Source of the DNA: Elusimicrobiota bacterium
Lineage (GTDB): Bacteria; Elusimicrobiota; Elusimicrobia; FEN-1173
Assembly (NCBI GenBank): GCA_016207625.1
Contig: JACQPF010000253.1
Location: forward strand, 1-16,274
Direction of reading: 5' to 3'
Length of the DNA stretch: 16,274 bases
The notes beneath the pieces are model-generated. The model worked only from the letters and a program-made list of their open reading frames with translations, did not search any database and was not told the DNA's origin. Positions 15,529-16,274 of this stretch are shown here, one piece after another; within the stretch, counting starts at the first letter, position 1, and each line of letters opens with the position of its first letter. Position numbers and translations under genes: made by a program.

Positions 15529-15534
15529 CTCCTT
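15529..15534 (-). promoter_or_regulatory. Ribosome binding site of btuB2
   Basis: AAGGAG on the minus strand, 6 bases before the ATG at 15522. It is the first translation signal after the riboswitch terminator. Confidence 0.8.
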
Positions 15535-15548
15535 GGTTGTGTGTTGGT

Positions 15549-15564
15549 CATGCCTAGCGGCATG
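15549..15564 (-). repeat. Small perfect hairpin between terminator and btuB2
   Basis: CATGCC and GGCATG arms (6 bp) around a 4-nt loop, directly after the T-run of the riboswitch terminator and 15 bases before the ribosome binding site. No T-run follows it. It could shield the read-through mRNA or be incidental. Confidence 0.4.
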
Positions 15565-15611
15565 AAAAAACCCATCCGGACAGCCCCGTCGAATGCGGGG
15601 GGACGGATGGG
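15565..15611 (-). terminator. Riboswitch expression-platform terminator
   Basis: On the minus strand a long stem (outer arms 15601-15611 and 15571-15579, inner arms CCCCG/CGGGG within 15584-15600) is followed by TTTTTT (15565-15570). It sits between the aptamer and btuB2, so cobalamin binding most likely acts by premature transcription termination. An alternative hairpin (15609-15625) overlaps its 5' arm by three bases and could be part of the switch. Confidence 0.88.
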
Positions 15612-15840
15612 CTCCAAGAGAACCCGGCGCGCTCATAAAGACAGCTCGAGCGGTGCCATTTCACATCCTTCCCGCGAAGGCGATGGAGCGTTCAATCTGT
15701 TTAAAACGCTCCTCGTGGCCGCAAAGCCGTCGACCGGACTTATCCTCAAAACGTCAGGCGCTCAAACGCCTGGCTGAGGCTTCACCGTTGCGGGGCAGTG
15801 CCTGATTTGAACAGAGCTTCCCCGGCTTTGCGGTATGTAT
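15612..15840 (-). promoter_or_regulatory. Cobalamin riboswitch
   Basis: The minus-strand leader contains the conserved cobalamin-aptamer core (GGGGAAGC, then ACTGCCCCGCAAC at 15787-15799) and a B12-box-like segment (15726-15740, AGTCCGGTCGACGGC, an imperfect match to consensus). An 11-bp perfect stem closes the aptamer (15823-15833 with 15719-15729). A downstream 8-bp hairpin (15685-15692 with 15705-15712) is placed like P13. Its loop edge TTGAA (15691-15695) can pair with TTCAA in the presumed L5 loop (15805-15811), the expected kissing contact. It controls the whole operon through the terminator that follows. The class (adenosyl- or hydroxo/methyl-cobalamin selective) is not decided here. 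Confidence 0.93.
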
Positions 15841-15846
15841 GGTTGG

Positions 15847-15875
15847 ATTTTAGACCATGCGGTCCGGTTTGTCAA
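15847..15875 (-). promoter_or_regulatory. Sigma70-type promoter of the B12 operon
   Basis: On the minus strand a perfect TTGACA (15870-15875) and TAAAAT (15847-15852) are separated by exactly 17 bases, placing the transcript start near 15840, just ahead of the riboswitch P1 stem. The -35 box begins 7 bases after the stop codon of the upstream carboxypeptidase gene. Confidence 0.88.
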
Positions 15876-15881
15876 ACAGTT

Positions 15882-16274
15882 TTACGGATGGAAGAGTTCT
15901 TTGGCTTCGGCGTTCCCGATGAACCGCCAATGCCACGGCTCATAGTTGACGTTTTGGGGATTGCCTTTCGGGAAGGAAATCTCAAAACCATAGTCCGACG
16001 CATGTTCGCTCAGCCAGCGGAAGGCTTTTGTCTCCTCGAAGCTTTGGTCCACGTCGGTGTTGGCGGAGGTTTCATCCCCCAGATCCAAGGACCAGCCGGT
16101 GTGATGCTCGGAAAAGCCGGGGGGCGCCACCCACCGGGCGGCTTTTTCTTCGGACCCGTATCTGCGGCCGGCTTTTTCGAAAAGATACTTTTGGTATTTG
16201 ACCGCGCGAAACCCGGAGATCGGAATGATTTTGACTCCGTCGGCGCGGGCCGCGGCGGCCATTTTGAGAAAGGC
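15882..16274 (-). CDS. D-alanyl-D-alanine carboxypeptidase, VanY/M15B family (5' end outside window)
   Basis: C-terminal 130 residues of a zinc peptidase that trims D-Ala from peptidoglycan stem peptides. The visible part has the M15 signature SEHHTGWSLDLG, with the zinc-binding His and Asp of the SxHxxGxxxD pattern, and the third ligand region EPWHWRFIG near the end. The frame stays open through the right edge, so the start and any signal or anchor segment lie beyond it. It is on the same strand as the B12 operon but is separated from it by the operon's own promoter and is functionally unrelated. No obvious terminator lies between its stop and that promoter, so some read-through into the riboswitch leader is possible. 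Confidence 0.9.
   Translation of the reverse strand, partial: AFLKMAAAARADGVKIIPISGFRAVKYQKYLFEKAGRRYGSEEKAARWVAPPGFSEHHTGWSLDLGDETSANTDVDQSFEETKAFRWLSEHASDYGFEISFPKGNPQNVNYEPWHWRFIGNAEAKELFHP

Noticed and set aside
15523..15636. N-terminal extension of btuB2 into the leader
   Set aside because: The extra residues would be encoded by the riboswitch terminator and spacer; the ATG at 15522 has a good ribosome binding site and begins a signal peptide.
1..16274. CRISPR arrays, tRNA or rRNA genes, insertion sequences and phage attachment sites
   Set aside because: No regularly spaced repeats, tRNA-like folds, transposase motifs or terminal inverted repeats were seen on either strand.

Overview
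The window is almost entirely one transcription unit on the minus strand: a riboswitch-controlled corrinoid (vitamin B12-type) import, adenosylation and nucleotide-loop assembly operon. The DNA is GC-rich, intergenic space is minimal, and GTG and TTG start codons are frequent. Two TonB-dependent outer-membrane receptors show the host is a diderm (Gram-negative-type) bacterium. The sequence alone does not let me name its phylum. No corrin-ring synthesis gene is present, so this locus serves uptake, salvage and remodelling, not de novo synthesis.

Layout, reading the minus strand from right to left. (1) The right edge (15882-16274) holds the 3' part of a VanY/M15B-type D,D-carboxypeptidase. (2) A near-consensus sigma70 promoter (15847-15875) lies directly behind it and drives a cobalamin riboswitch (aptamer about 15719-15833, P13-like hairpin 15685-15712) that ends in a strong intrinsic terminator (15565-15611). 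(3) First transport set: btuB2 receptor, btuF2 binding protein, a phytanoyl-CoA-dioxygenase-like (PhyH) oxygenase, btuD2 ATPase and btuC2 permease. (4) Core: corrinoid adenosyltransferase (CobA/CobO), alpha-ribazole phosphatase (CobC), CobU kinase/guanylyltransferase, CobT and CobS. (5) A glutaminase-less asparagine-synthetase-like PP-loop enzyme with a C-terminal zinc ribbon. (6) Second transport set: btuF1, btuC1, btuD1 and btuB1. (7) A last gene for a secreted protein of unknown function, followed by a probable minus-strand terminator (159-183). The left edge (1-150) belongs to a plus-strand unit that converges on the operon and ends in its own terminator.

How the genes work together: the receptors, binding proteins and permease/ATPase pairs would bring a corrinoid through both membranes. 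CobA/CobO adenosylates it. CobU phosphorylates and guanylylates adenosylcobinamide. CobT activates the lower-ligand base, CobS joins the two halves, and CobC removes the phosphate. Ten of the gene junctions are 4-base NTGA stop/start overlaps, which implies tight translational coupling.

The two genes that do not belong to the textbook pathway are the best leads: the PhyH-like Fe(II)/2-oxoglutarate oxygenase embedded in transport set 1, and the PP-loop/zinc-ribbon protein between cobS and transport set 2. The usual salvage enzymes CbiZ (corrinoid amidohydrolase) and CbiB/CobD (adenosylcobinamide-phosphate synthase) are absent from the window, so the ATP-dependent amide-forming enzyme is a natural candidate for a missing step. 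That assignment is inference only.
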